A stretch of DNA of 64,000 nucleotides from Phytomonospora sp040655735 (GTDB taxonomy: Bacteria; Actinomycetota; Actinomycetes; Mycobacteriales; Micromonosporaceae): the NCBI RefSeq assembly GCF_040655735.1, contig NZ_JBFAKK010000001.1, positions 682,001 to 746,000 on the forward strand, written 5' to 3'. Positions 17,692 through 24,898 of the stretch are shown piece after piece. The notes beneath the pieces were generated by a model. It did not search any database and was not told the origin of the DNA. It saw only the letters and a list, made by a program, of their open reading frames with translations. How positions within the stretch are numbered: position 1 is the stretch's first letter; every line of letters starts with the position of its first letter. The position numbers and the translations under genes were made by a program.

Positions 17692-17841
17692 TTAGTGGCA
17701 GAGGGTCAGGCTGAGGCTGCTGGTGCCGCCGCAGAGAAGGACGGAGAGGTTGCTCGGGCAGCTGTGGCCGCTCGAGCTCGAGCCACCGGTGACGGTGACG
17801 TTCAGGGGGGTTTCCATTCCCTGCAGGTCCAGAAGGGCCAT
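17692..17841 (-). CDS. class III lanthipeptide precursor (SapB/AmfS-like, RamS-like)
   Basis: A 49-aa precursor found by reading the minus strand between LanKC and exporter genes. It has a strong AAGGAG ribosome site 7 bases before the ATG. The leader begins 'MALLDLQGMETP', carrying the LDLQ motif recognised by class III LanKC enzymes and matching the start of AmfS-type leaders. The C-terminus holds two copies of S-x2-S-x3-C: 'SNLSVLLC' (residues 30-37) and 'SSLSLTLC' (41-48), spaced by GGT, ending in a single His. These match the two rings of SapB/AmfS. Upstream is an unusual Ser-rich 'SSSSGHSC' with a third Cys (residue 28). The product would be a small amphipathic, bridged surface peptide, probably a morphogen rather than an antibiotic. 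Confidence 0.93.
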   Translation of the reverse strand: MALLDLQGMETPLNVTVTGGSSSSGHSCPSNLSVLLCGGTSSLSLTLCH

Positions 17842-17869
17842 GTTTTGCTCCTTTTTCGGGGTTTCTTAC

Positions 17870-20455
17870 CTACTGCCCGCGTCGTGGGGACGCGGGAGAC
17901 ATGGGGGCCGGGCTGGGATCGAGCAGCGGCAGCACGGCCGTTTCACCGGAGAGGACCGAGCCGACGGCCAGGAGGATCCCGGCGGTGCCGGTGGCGATGT
18001 CCATGGACAGGCGCATCAGGCCGGTCCCGGGGTACGCGATTCCGCCGGCGTAGGGCAGCGCGTGCCACGGCAGGCCGCGCAGCTGGCGAAGGACCGCCTC
18101 GTCGTCGAGCGGGGACTTCGAGCGGGAGGCGAGGTAGGCGAGGATGCCGGCGCGGCCGGAGAACAGGCCGGGCAGGATGTACATCGTGGACGAGGCGGCG
18201 AGGTCGATCCGGCCGAGCGCCTCGGCGAAGGGTTCGTCCTCGGCGCGGCGCAGGTAGGCGTCGAGCGCGAGGCCGACACCGGTGCTGCCGACGTCGAGGT
18301 ATGGCATGGTGCGCCAGCCCTCGTTGACTTCGAGCGAGCCGTTCTCCCGCTGGAGGCAGCAGCGCAGGTCGGCGCGCAGCGCGGTGGCGGCGACGTCGAG
18401 GTAGGCGCGGTCCCCGGTCAGGTCGAAGGCCCGCAGCAGCAGCATCGCCTGCCCCGAGCGGCCTCTCATCAAGCCCGCCCAAGGCGCCGTTCCGCCGCTC
18501 ATCGTCGCCTCGCCGTCCTCGGCGGCGGCGCGTTCGGCGACCAGCGCGGCGGCCTTCATCCCCGCCTCGGTCAGCGTGGACTCACCGGTCCGCGCGCCGA
18601 AGTCGAGCAGGTTGAGCCCGACCCCGGACAGTCCGCCCGACAGGTCGGGGCCGAGCGACTCCCAGTCCTCCCGCAGGCAGATGTCGAGGACGTCGAGGGC
18701 GTCCTGACGCCGATCGAGCCGCTCCAGGGCGAAGGCGACGCCGTGCAGCCCGTCGTAGAGACCGGGACGGGTGCCGCCGGGCGGGTTCAGCGCCCGCGAG
18801 CGCAGCCACTCCTCGTGCTCCGGGAAGCGTCCGGCACCGGTCGAGGCCAGGGCGTAGAGCACGCCCGCGGCACCGTAGGCCAGTCCCAGCCCGCCGACGG
18901 CGAACTGCTGCACGTCGCCGGGGTACAGGCGGTCGTCGCGGCCGGGGGTGGCGCTGGCCATGATCGCCCGCGTCATACCGTCGCGCAGGGCCGGCCAGGC
19001 CGCCGGATCGGGCGCGAACACCGGAACCTCCTCGGCCGGCGCCGTCGGCGGAGCGATCACCGCGACACCCTTGTCGAGGAAGGCGGGATCGACCGGGAAG
19101 TGCTCGGAGATGATCTCCGCGAAGTGCCGGGCCTTAGGCCGGTGCAGCCACAGGAGATTCGTCATCGGCAGGAACAGCGCCAGCCGCAGGCACGCCAGGG
19201 CGTACCGGTCGGCCTCGATGCCGCTCATCGACCTCGGCGCGGCGAAGCCCTGGTTGCCCAGACCCGCTCGGGTCCCCGACTCCACGGTGGATGCCACCTC
19301 GAAGTCGAGCAGTCGCACCTCGCCCTCGGCGCCGACCATGATGTTGAACAGGTGCAGGTCGCCGTAGACGATGCCGCGATCGTGGATCGCCTCGATGGTC
19401 TCCTCGACCTTGGCGTGCACCGACACCGCCCACTCGGTGAACTCCGCGAAGTCGGCGTCGGTCGCGGTGGCGTCGATGAGCGGGTACTTGAGCACGATGG
19501 CGCGGCTGAGCACGTCGCCCTCGACGTGCTCCATGACCATGAAGCGGTGCTCGCCGAGCCAGAAGAGGTCGTGCACCCGGGGCACGCCCGGAATCCCGGC
19601 CAGCCGCGTGAGGATCGCGTGCTCGTGCTCCACCCGGCGCACGGCGTCGTGGCCGGCGGAGTCGAGGCCCGCGTGCGGCCTGCCCTCCTTGAGGACGACC
19701 TGCTCGCCGGTGCGGGTGTCGCGCCCGGCGTAGATGCCGCCGCCGTTGGAGAAGTGCAGCACCTTCTCGATCGTGTAAGGAAGGTCCCCGACCGTGACCG
19801 CGTTGCGGGCGGCGAAGGCCGGCTTGAGGAAGTCCGGAAGGGTCACCCAGTCCGGGACGTAGAAGACCGGATCGCGGCGGTCGGGCACGAGCGTCCCGTC
19901 GGGAGTCTCGATGACGGGCACGACCTCGCCCTTGTCGTCGACGCCGAAGCGGTTCGTGAAGGCCCCGTAGCGGACGAAGAGCGGACCCTCTCCCCAGCGC
20001 AGATCGCTGAGGATGTACGGGTTCGGGGTCCCGTCGAGGACCGCGCCGAGCTCGTTGAGGAGGGTCTCGCACTGGGCGTCATCGGCCGGATAGATCGTGA
20101 CGAGCTTTCCGGAGTAGCCGCGAGGCGCGTACTTCGAGACCCGGGCGGCGAGCGCCCCGCTGGACCGGAGGAACTTGAAGCCGATGTCGCGCGGCATGCA
20201 GTACTCCCACACCGCCTCCAGGACCTTCTCGGCACTCTCGACACTGGCCGAAGCGTGGATCTTCCAGCCCTGCGCCGGCGTCGGCCGGGCGTTGTCGGCG
20301 TGGAAGACGAACCAGTCGTCCTGCTCGTAGCGCCGCCAGCCCTCGGGCAGTTCACGGCCGGCCAGCGCGAAGGACTCACCGGCGGTCTGTACCGAGTGCA
20401 TGGCGTCGTAGAAGAGCGGGTCCGCCATGGAGAACGCTTCGTACCTGTCGTCCAT
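17870..20455 (-). CDS. class III lanthipeptide synthetase LanKC (RamC/AmfT-like)
   Basis: An 861-aa trifunctional synthetase, normal length for the family. Residues ~1-215 form the lyase-like domain ('DIGFKFLRSSG', 'GYSGKLVTIYP'). Residues ~230-490 form a Ser/Thr kinase-like domain: Gly-rich 'NGGGIYAGRD', Lys256 in 'VVLKEG', Asp366/Asn371 in 'YGDLHLFN' and Asp384 in 'LLDFE'. Residues ~520-861 form the LanC-like cyclase ('GLYDGLHGVAFALERL', 'LSGVGLNLLDFG', 'STGVGLALDAYL', 'GTAGILLAVGS'). The zinc ligands of class I/II cyclases (the CHG motif) are absent, as expected for class III. It phosphorylates and eliminates Ser/Thr and forms the thioether or labionin rings. The precursor gene follows 28 bases downstream on the same strand. 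Confidence 0.93.
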   Translation of the reverse strand: MDDRYEAFSMADPLFYDAMHSVQTAGESFALAGRELPEGWRRYEQDDWFVFHADNARPTPAQGWKIHASASVESAEKVLEAVWEYCMPRDIGFKFLRSSGALAARVSKYAPRGYSGKLVTIYPADDAQCETLLNELGAVLDGTPNPYILSDLRWGEGPLFVRYGAFTNRFGVDDKGEVVPVIETPDGTLVPDRRDPVFYVPDWVTLPDFLKPAFAARNAVTVGDLPYTIEKVLHFSNGGGIYAGRDTRTGEQVVLKEGRPHAGLDSAGHDAVRRVEHEHAILTRLAGIPGVPRVHDLFWLGEHRFMVMEHVEGDVLSRAIVLKYPLIDATATDADFAEFTEWAVSVHAKVEETIEAIHDRGIVYGDLHLFNIMVGAEGEVRLLDFEVASTVESGTRAGLGNQGFAAPRSMSGIEADRYALACLRLALFLPMTNLLWLHRPKARHFAEIISEHFPVDPAFLDKGVAVIAPPTAPAEEVPVFAPDPAAWPALRDGMTRAIMASATPGRDDRLYPGDVQQFAVGGLGLAYGAAGVLYALASTGAGRFPEHEEWLRSRALNPPGGTRPGLYDGLHGVAFALERLDRRQDALDVLDICLREDWESLGPDLSGGLSGVGLNLLDFGARTGESTLTEAGMKAAALVAERAAAEDGEATMSGGTAPWAGLMRGRSGQAMLLLRAFDLTGDRAYLDVAATALRADLRCCLQRENGSLEVNEGWRTMPYLDVGSTGVGLALDAYLRRAEDEPFAEALGRIDLAASSTMYILPGLFSGRAGILAYLASRSKSPLDDEAVLRQLRGLPWHALPYAGGIAYPGTGLMRLSMDIATGTAGILLAVGSVLSGETAVLPLLDPSPAPMSPASPRRGQ

Positions 20456-20540
20456 GTCGCCTCTATCCGGTCGGGGTGGGGGTGAGGACAATGCTGTCGG
20501 CGGACGCGAGGCACCGATAGTGTGTGCTGTCACGACTCGG

Positions 20541-20560
20541 CGATGACGAACGCATCATCG
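20541..20560. promoter_or_regulatory. candidate regulator site upstream of LanKC
   Basis: Inverted repeat CGATGA and TCATCG, 6-base arms around 8 bases, about 86 bases upstream of the LanKC start in the divergent LanKC/HEAT intergenic space. It is a possible binding site for the cluster's LuxR-type regulator. Weak, since short palindromes occur by chance. Confidence 0.3.
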
Positions 20561-20610
20561 AGTGATGGCACTCGTACCGTCCGCAGCGGCGAATCGAGAT
20601 GGAGTACGCG

Positions 20611-21180
20611 ATGTCACGACCCGAGCCGCCCGATCCGGGCGCGCATCCCCGCGAGCTGGTCGGCGGGGCAGCCCTGCGCTTCGGCCCGGCCGTCGTCGCC
20701 GGCTGGTGCGCCGACCTGATGACCGGCCGCGCCGAACCCGAGGACCCCGGCCTGCCGCCGCTGACCTGGCTCGGCACCGGCGCCGGATGGGAGCTCGGCC
20801 GCACCCCGCCTCCGGACGAGGACCGCTACTGGCCCCGCGTCTGGGGCGCCCGCGGGCTGCTCTACGTGTGGATCCCCGAAGCCGCCCCGGCGGTCCTCTC
20901 GGGTCTGGGAGACCGCGCCTGGCGGGTGCGCGAGATGTCGGCCAAGCTCGTCCGCCTCCGCGAACTCGGCGAGGCCGCCGAACTCGTCGCCGAACTGGCC
21001 GGTCCCGAGGAGCAGACGCCCCGCGTGCGAGCCGCCGCGGCCCGCGCCCTGGGCGCCGTCGGCGAGGGCGAGCACGCCGAGATCCTCCACGACGCCGAGG
21101 AGGACCCCGATCCCGCCGTGCGGCGAGCGGCCGGACTGGCCCTCGCCGAACTGCGCCGCAGGCTCGACCGCGACCTGTGA
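20611..21180 (+). CDS. HEAT-repeat protein of unknown role
   Basis: A 189-aa protein. The start at the second ATG is preferred because GGAG sits 6 bases before it; an ATG 12 bases upstream is possible. Residues ~70-189 contain HEAT/PBS-lyase-like helical repeats ('WRVREMSAKLVRLRELGEAA', 'TPRVRAAAARALGAVG', 'DPAVRRAAGLALAELRRRL'), which typically mediate protein-protein contact. No catalytic motif, signal or TM segment. It is transcribed divergently from the LanKC gene. Confidence 0.7.
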   Translation: MSRPEPPDPGAHPRELVGGAALRFGPAVVAGWCADLMTGRAEPEDPGLPPLTWLGTGAGWELGRTPPPDEDRYWPRVWGARGLLYVWIPEAAPAVLSGLGDRAWRVREMSAKLVRLRELGEAAELVAELAGPEEQTPRVRAAAARALGAVGEGEHAEILHDAEEDPDPAVRRAAGLALAELRRRLDRDL

Positions 21181-21298
21181 ACCGGCGCGTCGCCGAGTCG
21201 CGCGATACACCGCGCGGCGGGCGGCGATATGGGAGCCTGATGTGGGCAACTCCCCGCCCCCAGCCGCGCGTGGCCGCCGATAACCGGAGGTCTTCCAC

Positions 21299-21727
21299 AT
21301 GAGCACGGCTCGCGACATCATGCATCCCGGCGCCGACTGCGTCGACGAGGGCCAGACCCTGGCCGACGCGGCCCGGATGATGGCCGAACGCCAGGTCGGC
21401 TCGCTGCCGATCTGCGGTTCCGACCAGAAACTCACCGGCATCATCACCGACCGCGACATCGTCGTGCGGTGCATCGCCGAGGGCCGCGACCCCAACGAGG
21501 TGAAGGCGGGCGAGCTCGCCAACGGCGAACTCGCCTGGGTGCGCGGTGACGCCGACCAGGGCGAGGTCGTCTCGCTCATGCGCGATCGCAAGATCCGCCG
21601 CGTCCCGGTCATCGACAACCGGCAGCTCGTCGGCATGATCAGCGAGGCCGACCTGGCCGCGCACCTAGACGACGAGTCCCTGACCGCCTACGTGCAGGAC
21701 GTCTACGGGGCACCGCCCAACAACTGA
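21299..21727 (+). CDS. tandem CBS-domain protein (Hrp1-like)
   Basis: A 142-aa protein made only of two CBS domains. CBS1 (~7-60) has 'VGSLPICGSDQKLTGIITDR' and CBS2 (~75-130) has 'RRVPVIDNRQLVGMISEADL'. CBS pairs bind adenosyl ligands (AMP, ATP, SAM). Stand-alone pairs of this length are common in actinobacteria, including the hypoxic response protein Hrp1 of mycobacteria. 'GGAGG' lies before the ATG. The ligand cannot be read from sequence. Confidence 0.85.
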   Translation: MSTARDIMHPGADCVDEGQTLADAARMMAERQVGSLPICGSDQKLTGIITDRDIVVRCIAEGRDPNEVKAGELANGELAWVRGDADQGEVVSLMRDRKIRRVPVIDNRQLVGMISEADLAAHLDDESLTAYVQDVYGAPPNN

Positions 21728-21751
21728 TGGACGTCGGGCAGGATCGGTGGC

Positions 21752-22288
21752 GTGCTCTTCGACGACGTATGCGACCGCCTGACCCGCTGGACCCCGCACG
21801 AGCAGGCCCGGGAGGCGCACGCGGCGACTCTCGGCCTGCTCGTCGAGGGCCCCGCCGTGCTGTCGAAGGCGAACGAGGGCGCGCACGTCACCGCCTCGGC
21901 GCTCGTCGTCTCGCACGACCTCGCGAGCGTCCTGCTGTGCCTGCACGGTAAGGCCCGCAAGTGGATGCAGCTGGGCGGGCACATCGAGGCCACCGACGCG
22001 ACCCTGCTCGCGGCGGCGCTGCGAGAGGTGGCCGAGGAGTCGGGCCTCACCGGCGTGGAGGCCGACCCGGTGCCGATCGACGTCGACCGGCACCGGGCCC
22101 GCTGTGGTGGGGGAGAGGCGTGGCATCACGACGTGCGCTTCGCGTTCCGCGCCGCCGAGGGCGCGAAGCCGCGGATCAGCGACGAGTCCCTCGACCTGGC
22201 CTGGGTCCCCGCCGGGCGGCTGCCGCAGCCGCTGGCCGCGGCGACGGCGCGGCTGGTGCCGCTCGCCCTGGGCAGGTTCAGCGGCTGA
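21752..22288 (+). CDS. Nudix hydrolase
   Basis: A 178-aa Nudix protein starting at GTG. The Nudix helix is 'LLAAALREVAEESGLTG' preceded by 'QLGGHIEATD', giving the REVxEExG metal-binding core; the spacing from the Gly is one residue longer than the strict consensus. It hydrolyses a nucleoside diphosphate linked to some moiety; the substrate is not predictable. Its 3' end overlaps the convergent ABC permease gene by 11 bases. Confidence 0.85.
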   Translation: MLFDDVCDRLTRWTPHEQAREAHAATLGLLVEGPAVLSKANEGAHVTASALVVSHDLASVLLCLHGKARKWMQLGGHIEATDATLLAAALREVAEESGLTGVEADPVPIDVDRHRARCGGGEAWHHDVRFAFRAAEGAKPRISDESLDLAWVPAGRLPQPLAAATARLVPLALGRFSG

Positions 22289-23108
22289 GCCGCCGGTAGC
22301 GGCGCACCGACAGTGGCAGGAACACCACCGTGATCACCAGCGGCCACAAGGCTGCCAGCAGCAGGGAGTGCCCCGCCGCCCAGGAGTCGCCGCCCCAGCC
22401 GGGGCTGCCGAAGAGTTCACGGGCCGCCGCGGCGGTCGCCGAGAGCGGGTTCCACTCGGCGATGGGTCTGATCCAGGCGGGCATGGATTCGGGCGCGGAG
22501 AAGACGTTGGACAGGAACGCCAGCGGGAAGATCAGGATCTGCACGGCGGCGGTCGCCTGGGTGCTGCGGATGACCAGCCCGAGGTAGACCCCGATCCACA
22601 GCATCGCGAAGCGCAGCCACAGCAGCAGGACCAGCGCCAGCAGCCCGGGCCCGATCCCCTCCTTCCAGGTCCAGCCGGTCAGCAGACCGCACAGCACCAG
22701 TGCGACCAGGCTCAGGCTCGACTGGAACAGGTCGGCCAGGCTGCGGCCCATCACCACCGCCGACTGAGCCATCGGCATGGACCGGAAGCGGTCGGTGACT
22801 CCCTTGGAGGCGTCGGCGGCCATCGCGGTCATGGTCGACTCGACGCCGAACATCATGGTCATGGCCAGGGTTCCGGGCACGAGCAGTTCGCGGTAGTCAC
22901 CGCCGCCCGGGACCGGCATGTCGCCGCCGATGAGGTAGCCGAACATCAGGAAGAACATGATCGGGAAGAGCAGGCCGACGGCGACCTCGAAGGGCTGGCG
23001 GAGCCAGTGGGAGGTCTCCCGGGCGGTGAGCGTCCAGGAGTCGGTGACGGCCCAGCGGACGCGGGCGAACAGTCCCGTCGGCGGGCCGGGGTGGATGAGC
23101 GTGGTCAT
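22278..23108 (-). CDS. ABC-2 type permease, DrrB-like
   Basis: A 276-aa integral membrane protein with six predicted segments, of the ABC-2/DrrB family ('LLFPIMFFLMFGYLIGG', 'YRELLVPGTLAMTMMFG', 'VTDRFRSMPMAQSAVVMGR'). The ending 'WPLVITVVFLPLSVRRYRRL' is typical of DrrB. It begins 29 bases after its ATPase gene and would form an export pump for a hydrophobic drug or lipid. Confidence 0.88.
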   Translation of the reverse strand: MTTLIHPGPPTGLFARVRWAVTDSWTLTARETSHWLRQPFEVAVGLLFPIMFFLMFGYLIGGDMPVPGGGDYRELLVPGTLAMTMMFGVESTMTAMAADASKGVTDRFRSMPMAQSAVVMGRSLADLFQSSLSLVALVLCGLLTGWTWKEGIGPGLLALVLLLWLRFAMLWIGVYLGLVIRSTQATAAVQILIFPLAFLSNVFSAPESMPAWIRPIAEWNPLSATAAAARELFGSPGWGGDSWAAGHSLLLAALWPLVITVVFLPLSVRRYRRLSR

Positions 23109-23137
23109 GGTTCCTCTCTCGGTGATGGGGGGCCTGG

Positions 23138-24076
23138 TCATTTCGTGAGCTGCAGGAAGACCTCGTCGAGGGTCGGCCGCCTCAGTGCGAGGTCCTCGGC
23201 GGCGATCCCCTCCTCGCCGAGCGCGCGGACGACCTCGCTCAGCGCGCGGACCCGGTCGGTGACCGCCACGCTGACCAGCCGCCGCTCGGTGTCCGTGACC
23301 GGTTCGTTTCCGGTGGTGCGGGCCATGACGGCCGCGGTCCGCTCCACCTGGGACTCGTCGTGCACCACGACGTCGAGGCGGTCGCCGCCGAGCCTGGCCT
23401 TGAGTTCCCCGGGCGTGCCCTCGGCGACGACCTTGCCGTGGTCGATGACCGAGACCCGGTCGGCGAGCTGGTCGGCCTCGTCGAGGTACTGGGTGGTGAG
23501 CAGGACCGAGGTGCCGCCGGCGACGAGGTCGCGGACGCAGTCCCAGACCTCGCCGCGGCCGCGCGGGTCGAGGCCGGTGGTCGGTTCGTCGAGGAACAGC
23601 ACGCGTGGCGAGAGGATGAGGCCGCACGCCATGTCGAGGCGCCGGCGCATGCCGCCGGAGAACTGCCCGACGGGCTTGGTCGCCGCCTCGGCGAGGTCGA
23701 AGCGTTCGAGCAGCTCCTCGGCGCGACGCCGGGCATCGGCGCGCGAGAGGTGGTAGAGGCGGCCGAACAGGTACAGGTTCTGCCTGGCGCCGAGGATCTC
23801 GTCGACGGCCGCGTACTGGCCGACGAGGCCGATCCGGTGGCGGATGAGCGCCGCGTCGCGGGCCAGGTCCAGTCCGGCGACCTGGGCGCGGCCGCCTTCG
23901 AGGCGCAGGAGTGTGGCCAGGATGCGCACGGCGGTGGTCTTGCCGGCTCCGTTGGGGCCGAGCAGGCCGTGGACGGTCCCGGCGGGGACGGTGAGGTCGA
24001 ATCCGGCCAGGGCGGCCTTGTCTCCGTAGTTCTTGGTCAGGCCCTCGGCCTGAATGGCGGGTGTCGTGCGACTCAC
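23138..24076 (-). CDS. ABC transporter ATPase, DrrA-like
   Basis: A 312-aa ATPase of the daunorubicin-resistance (DrrA) family: Walker A 'LLGPNGAGKTT', signature 'FSGGMRRRLDMA', Walker B 'VLFLDEPTTGLDPRGR', and the DrrA C-terminal tail ('LRRPTLDEVFLQLT'). First gene of a two-gene operon with the permease, divergent from a TetR regulator whose likely operator lies in the 72-bp gap. Confidence 0.9.
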   Translation of the reverse strand: MSRTTPAIQAEGLTKNYGDKAALAGFDLTVPAGTVHGLLGPNGAGKTTAVRILATLLRLEGGRAQVAGLDLARDAALIRHRIGLVGQYAAVDEILGARQNLYLFGRLYHLSRADARRRAEELLERFDLAEAATKPVGQFSGGMRRRLDMACGLILSPRVLFLDEPTTGLDPRGRGEVWDCVRDLVAGGTSVLLTTQYLDEADQLADRVSVIDHGKVVAEGTPGELKARLGGDRLDVVVHDESQVERTAAVMARTTGNEPVTDTERRLVSVAVTDRVRALSEVVRALGEEGIAAEDLALRRPTLDEVFLQLTK

Positions 24077-24095
24077 GGGAACCTCCGAGCTCTCC

Positions 24096-24127
24096 GTACG
24101 GTGTACGGATGATATCGTACACCGTAC
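24096..24127. promoter_or_regulatory. palindromic TetR operator between drrAB-like operon and tetR
   Basis: Perfect inverted repeat: GTACGGTGTACG, 8-base spacer, CGTACACCGTAC. It sits 20 bases upstream of the ATPase start and 21 bases upstream of the TetR start, so one bound dimer pair could shut both promoters. Confidence 0.8.
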
Positions 24128-24148
24128 TAAGATCTAGGATGGGCAGCG

Positions 24149-24898
24149 ATGAAGAGCGACGAGAGCCACAAGGCGACCTCAGTACGGACCCTCGAACTGC
24201 TCTGGGGCGTCCACGAACGGTCGAGCCGGGGACCCAAGCAGGGCCTGACGATCGAGGCGATCGTGCGGGCCGCGATCGAACTGGCCGACGCCGAGGGCCT
24301 GTCGGCTCTGTCGATGCGCAAGGTCGCCGAACGCCTCGGCGTCGGCGCGATGACGCTCTACACCTATGTCCCCGGCAAGGACGAGCTGATCGGCCTGATG
24401 ATCGACGCCGTCCAGGCGGAGCGGCCGGCCCGTCGCGACTCCGCAGAGGGCTGGCGCGAAAAGCTCGAACAGGTCGCGCGCGACAACTGGGACCTCTGCC
24501 ACCGCCACATGTGGCTGGTGCAGGCCGGATCCGAGCGCAACCCGGTCGGCCCTCACTCCATGGACGTCTACGAGGACGAACTGGCCTGCGTCTCCGGGAT
24601 CGGGCTGACGCCGGGCGAGATGGTCCAGGTGCTCAGTCTCATGAGCGGATACGTCGACGGGGCCGCGCGGGCGGCCGTGCAGGTGATCCAGGAGGAGCGG
24701 CGCACCGGACTGACCCGCGAGCAGTGGTGGGAGCAGATCTCGCCCGCCTTCGACAAGTTCATCGACTACGAGCGCTACCCGACCGTGCTGAGCACGGGCG
24801 ACGCCGAGTCGCACGCCCACGGGCCCCGGGAGAACTTCGAGTTCGGCCTGGCGCGGGTCCTCGACGGGATCGAGGTACTGATCAAGGCGCGGACGTAG
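24149..24898 (+). CDS. TetR/AcrR family repressor of the DrrAB-like exporter
   Basis: A 249-aa regulator. The TetR helix-turn-helix lies at ~30-80 ('LTIEAIVRAAIELADAEGLS', 'LSMRKVAERLGVGAMTLYTY'), followed by a ligand-binding domain with a TetR_C-like end. It is divergent from the ABC exporter with a 12-8-12 palindrome in between, so autoregulation plus exporter repression is likely. The ligand is unknown, presumably the exported drug. Its 3' end overlaps the convergent efflux gene by 17 bases. Confidence 0.88.
   Translation: MKSDESHKATSVRTLELLWGVHERSSRGPKQGLTIEAIVRAAIELADAEGLSALSMRKVAERLGVGAMTLYTYVPGKDELIGLMIDAVQAERPARRDSAEGWREKLEQVARDNWDLCHRHMWLVQAGSERNPVGPHSMDVYEDELACVSGIGLTPGEMVQVLSLMSGYVDGAARAAVQVIQEERRTGLTREQWWEQISPAFDKFIDYERYPTVLSTGDAESHAHGPRENFEFGLARVLDGIEVLIKART

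Noticed and set aside
17782..17787. Gly-Gly in the lanthipeptide precursor (residues 19-20) as a C39-type cleavage site
   Set aside because: Neither exporter carries a C39 peptidase domain, and class III leaders are usually trimmed differently; the pair is likely chance.
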